The position numbers and the translations under genes are program-made. From an uncultured Paraprevotella sp. (GTDB lineage: Bacteria; Bacteroidota; Bacteroidia; Bacteroidales; Bacteroidaceae), in assembly GCA_944320765.1 (NCBI GenBank), contig CALUIS010000004.1:62001-126000 (forward strand): a stretch of 64,000 bases of DNA, written 5' to 3'. Below are positions 63,130-64,000 of the stretch, one piece after another. The notes under the pieces were generated by a model. That model worked only from the letters and a program-made list of their open reading frames with translations. It did not search any database and was not told the DNA's origin. Position 1 is the stretch's first letter, and each line of letters begins with the position of its first letter.

Positions 63130-63840
63130 ATGGCTAAATTCAAGAGAATCCTCCTCAAACTGAGCGGCGAAAGCCTCATGGGAGAGCAACGCTACGGCAT
63201 CGACGAGAAACGTCTGGCCGAATATGCGGAACAAATCAAGGAAGTGCGCGACATGGGCGTGCAGATAGGCATCGTCATCGGAGGCGGCAACATCTTCCGC
63301 GGCCTCACGGGAGCCGGCAAGGGCTTCGACCGTGTGAAGGGCGACCAGATGGGCATGTGTGCCACGGTCATCAACTCCCTGGGGCTGAGCAGCGCGCTGG
63401 GAGCCATCGGCGTGAAAAGCCGCGTCCTGACCGCCATCCGCATGGAACCCATCGGAGAGTTCTACAGCAAGTGGAAGGCCATTGAATACCTGGAGGCAGG
63501 CGAAGTGGTCATCATGAGCGCCGGCACGGGCAACCCTTATTTCACCACCGACACGGGTTCTTCCTTGCGGGGTATCGAGATAGAGGCCGACGTGATGCTC
63601 AAGGGCACGCGTGTGGACGGCGTGTACACCGCCGACCCGGAGAAGGACCCGACGGCCACGAAGTTCAAAGACATCACCTACGATGAGATTTACAACCGTG
63701 GCCTGAAAGTGATGGACCTCACTGCCACCACCATGTGCAAGGAGAATCGCTTGCCCATCTACGTTTTCAACATGGATGTGTACGGCAACCTGAAGAAAGT
63801 CATGGAAGGCGAGGACATCGGCACGCTGGTGCATAATTGA
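63130..63840 (+). CDS. pyrH: Uridylate (UMP) kinase
   Basis: This 236-residue protein of the amino-acid-kinase fold starts MAKFKRILLKLSGESLMGEQ. It has VQIGIVIGGGNIFRG, DQMGMCATVINSL, VIMSAGTGNPYFTTDTGSSLRGIE and KGTRVDGVYTADPEKDP, the full bacterial PyrH set. It phosphorylates UMP to UDP for pyrimidine nucleotide synthesis in the cytoplasm. It is typical length and starts 20 bp after birA. The next gene is frr, the widespread pyrH-frr order. Confidence 0.97.
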   Translation: MAKFKRILLKLSGESLMGEQRYGIDEKRLAEYAEQIKEVRDMGVQIGIVIGGGNIFRGLTGAGKGFDRVKGDQMGMCATVINSLGLSSALGAIGVKSRVLTAIRMEPIGEFYSKWKAIEYLEAGEVVIMSAGTGNPYFTTDTGSSLRGIEIEADVMLKGTRVDGVYTADPEKDPTATKFKDITYDEIYNRGLKVMDLTATTMCKENRLPIYVFNMDVYGNLKKVMEGEDIGTLVHN

Positions 63841-63870
63841 GGCTGTCCCGCGATTTCGTCCGCCGTTTTA

Positions 63871-63901
63871 TTGCAGATAAATAAAAAATCTGCTACTTTT
63901 G
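63871..63901 (+). promoter_or_regulatory. Promoter of frr overlapping a palindrome
   Basis: TTG at 63871-63873, a 20-bp spacer and TACTTTTG at 63894-63901 fit the consensus. The spacer is an inverted repeat, GCAGAT ... ATCTGC (63873-63893), followed by TACTTTTGTTTC. The same bases could form a weak terminator hairpin for pyrH transcripts or an operator. Confidence 0.6.
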
Positions 63902-63951
63902 TTTCGTAAACTTCAAATGTATCATCTATACGAACTAATAAAAAGATAAAA

Positions 63952-64000
63952 ATGGCAGATTCAAAGACTATCCTTGACGAAGCGCAAGAGAAAATGGACA
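63952..64000 (+). CDS. frr: Ribosome recycling factor, 5' end only
   Basis: The last 49 bases encode MADSKTILDEAQEKMD, the N-terminus typical of Bacteroidota ribosome recycling factor, and the gene follows pyrH as in most bacteria. The rest lies beyond the window. The factor splits post-termination ribosomes together with EF-G. Confidence 0.85.
   Translation, partial: MADSKTILDEAQEKMD

Overview
The window is a GC-rich stretch of a Bacteroidota chromosome, most likely a gut or oral Bacteroidales. The evidence is two SusC/SusD pairs, an ECF sigma/FecR pair feeding an STN-bearing SusC, many secreted proteins whose C-termini resemble type IX secretion (T9SS) sorting domains, a bacterial V-type ATPase operon, and recurrent promoters of the Bacteroidota form TTTG/TTG-N18-20-TAnnTTTG. 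The genus cannot be fixed from the sequence alone. No tRNA, rRNA, CRISPR array or recognisable transposase was seen.

Layout. 1-11829 (+) is a polysaccharide utilisation locus: the 3' part of a SusC gene, susD, a GH3 beta-glucosidase-like enzyme, two tandem clan GH-D (GH36/GH27-like) enzymes and an SGNH esterase. Convergent to it, 12730-16212 (-) holds a GH43 enzyme and a VCBS/FG-GAP propeller protein, so the locus probably treats a plant-type hemicellulose or a galactosylated, acetylated glycan. 16315-24267 (-) is an eight-gene surface-glycan cluster: five glycosyltransferases, a WbsX-like protein, a hexapeptide acyltransferase and a FkbM methyltransferase. 24616-40043 (+) is a sigma/anti-sigma-controlled SusC/SusD operon with no glycoside hydrolase. 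It carries instead a zinc-peptidase-like lipoprotein, a DUF4302 lipoprotein, a PKD protein, an RCC1-repeat protein broken by an amber codon, and a four-unit BspA-type leucine-rich-repeat protein. It looks like a peptide or cofactor acquisition system rather than a glycan system. 40681-43165 (-) holds a Wzx-like flippase and a glycosyltransferase-like protein.

43394-50848 (+) is the V-ATPase operon (E, DUF2764, A, B, D, I, K), whose rotor subunit keeps Na+-type ligands. 50960-57977 is housekeeping: an acidic small protein, thioredoxin, DnaE, phosphatidylserine decarboxylase and synthase, a DUF4834 protein and TadA. 57982-61900 is AT-richer and accessory in character: an AlbA/Schlafen-type ATP-binding regulator with an 11-bp tandem repeat able to phase-switch its C-terminal domain, a HEPN-like ORF, a solitary HsdR-N-type nuclease and a small ORF, with structured intergenic DNA. 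61936-64000 returns to core genes: yraN, birA, pyrH and the start of frr.

Most notable observations: the 11-bp out-of-frame repeat in the AlbA-type gene; the amber-interrupted RCC1 gene; a pair of related noncoding elements in inverted orientation in two convergent intergenic regions (about 11865-12412 and 40130-40640); the AT-rich defence-like islet; and the non-glycan SusCD operon ending in repeat-rich surface proteins.
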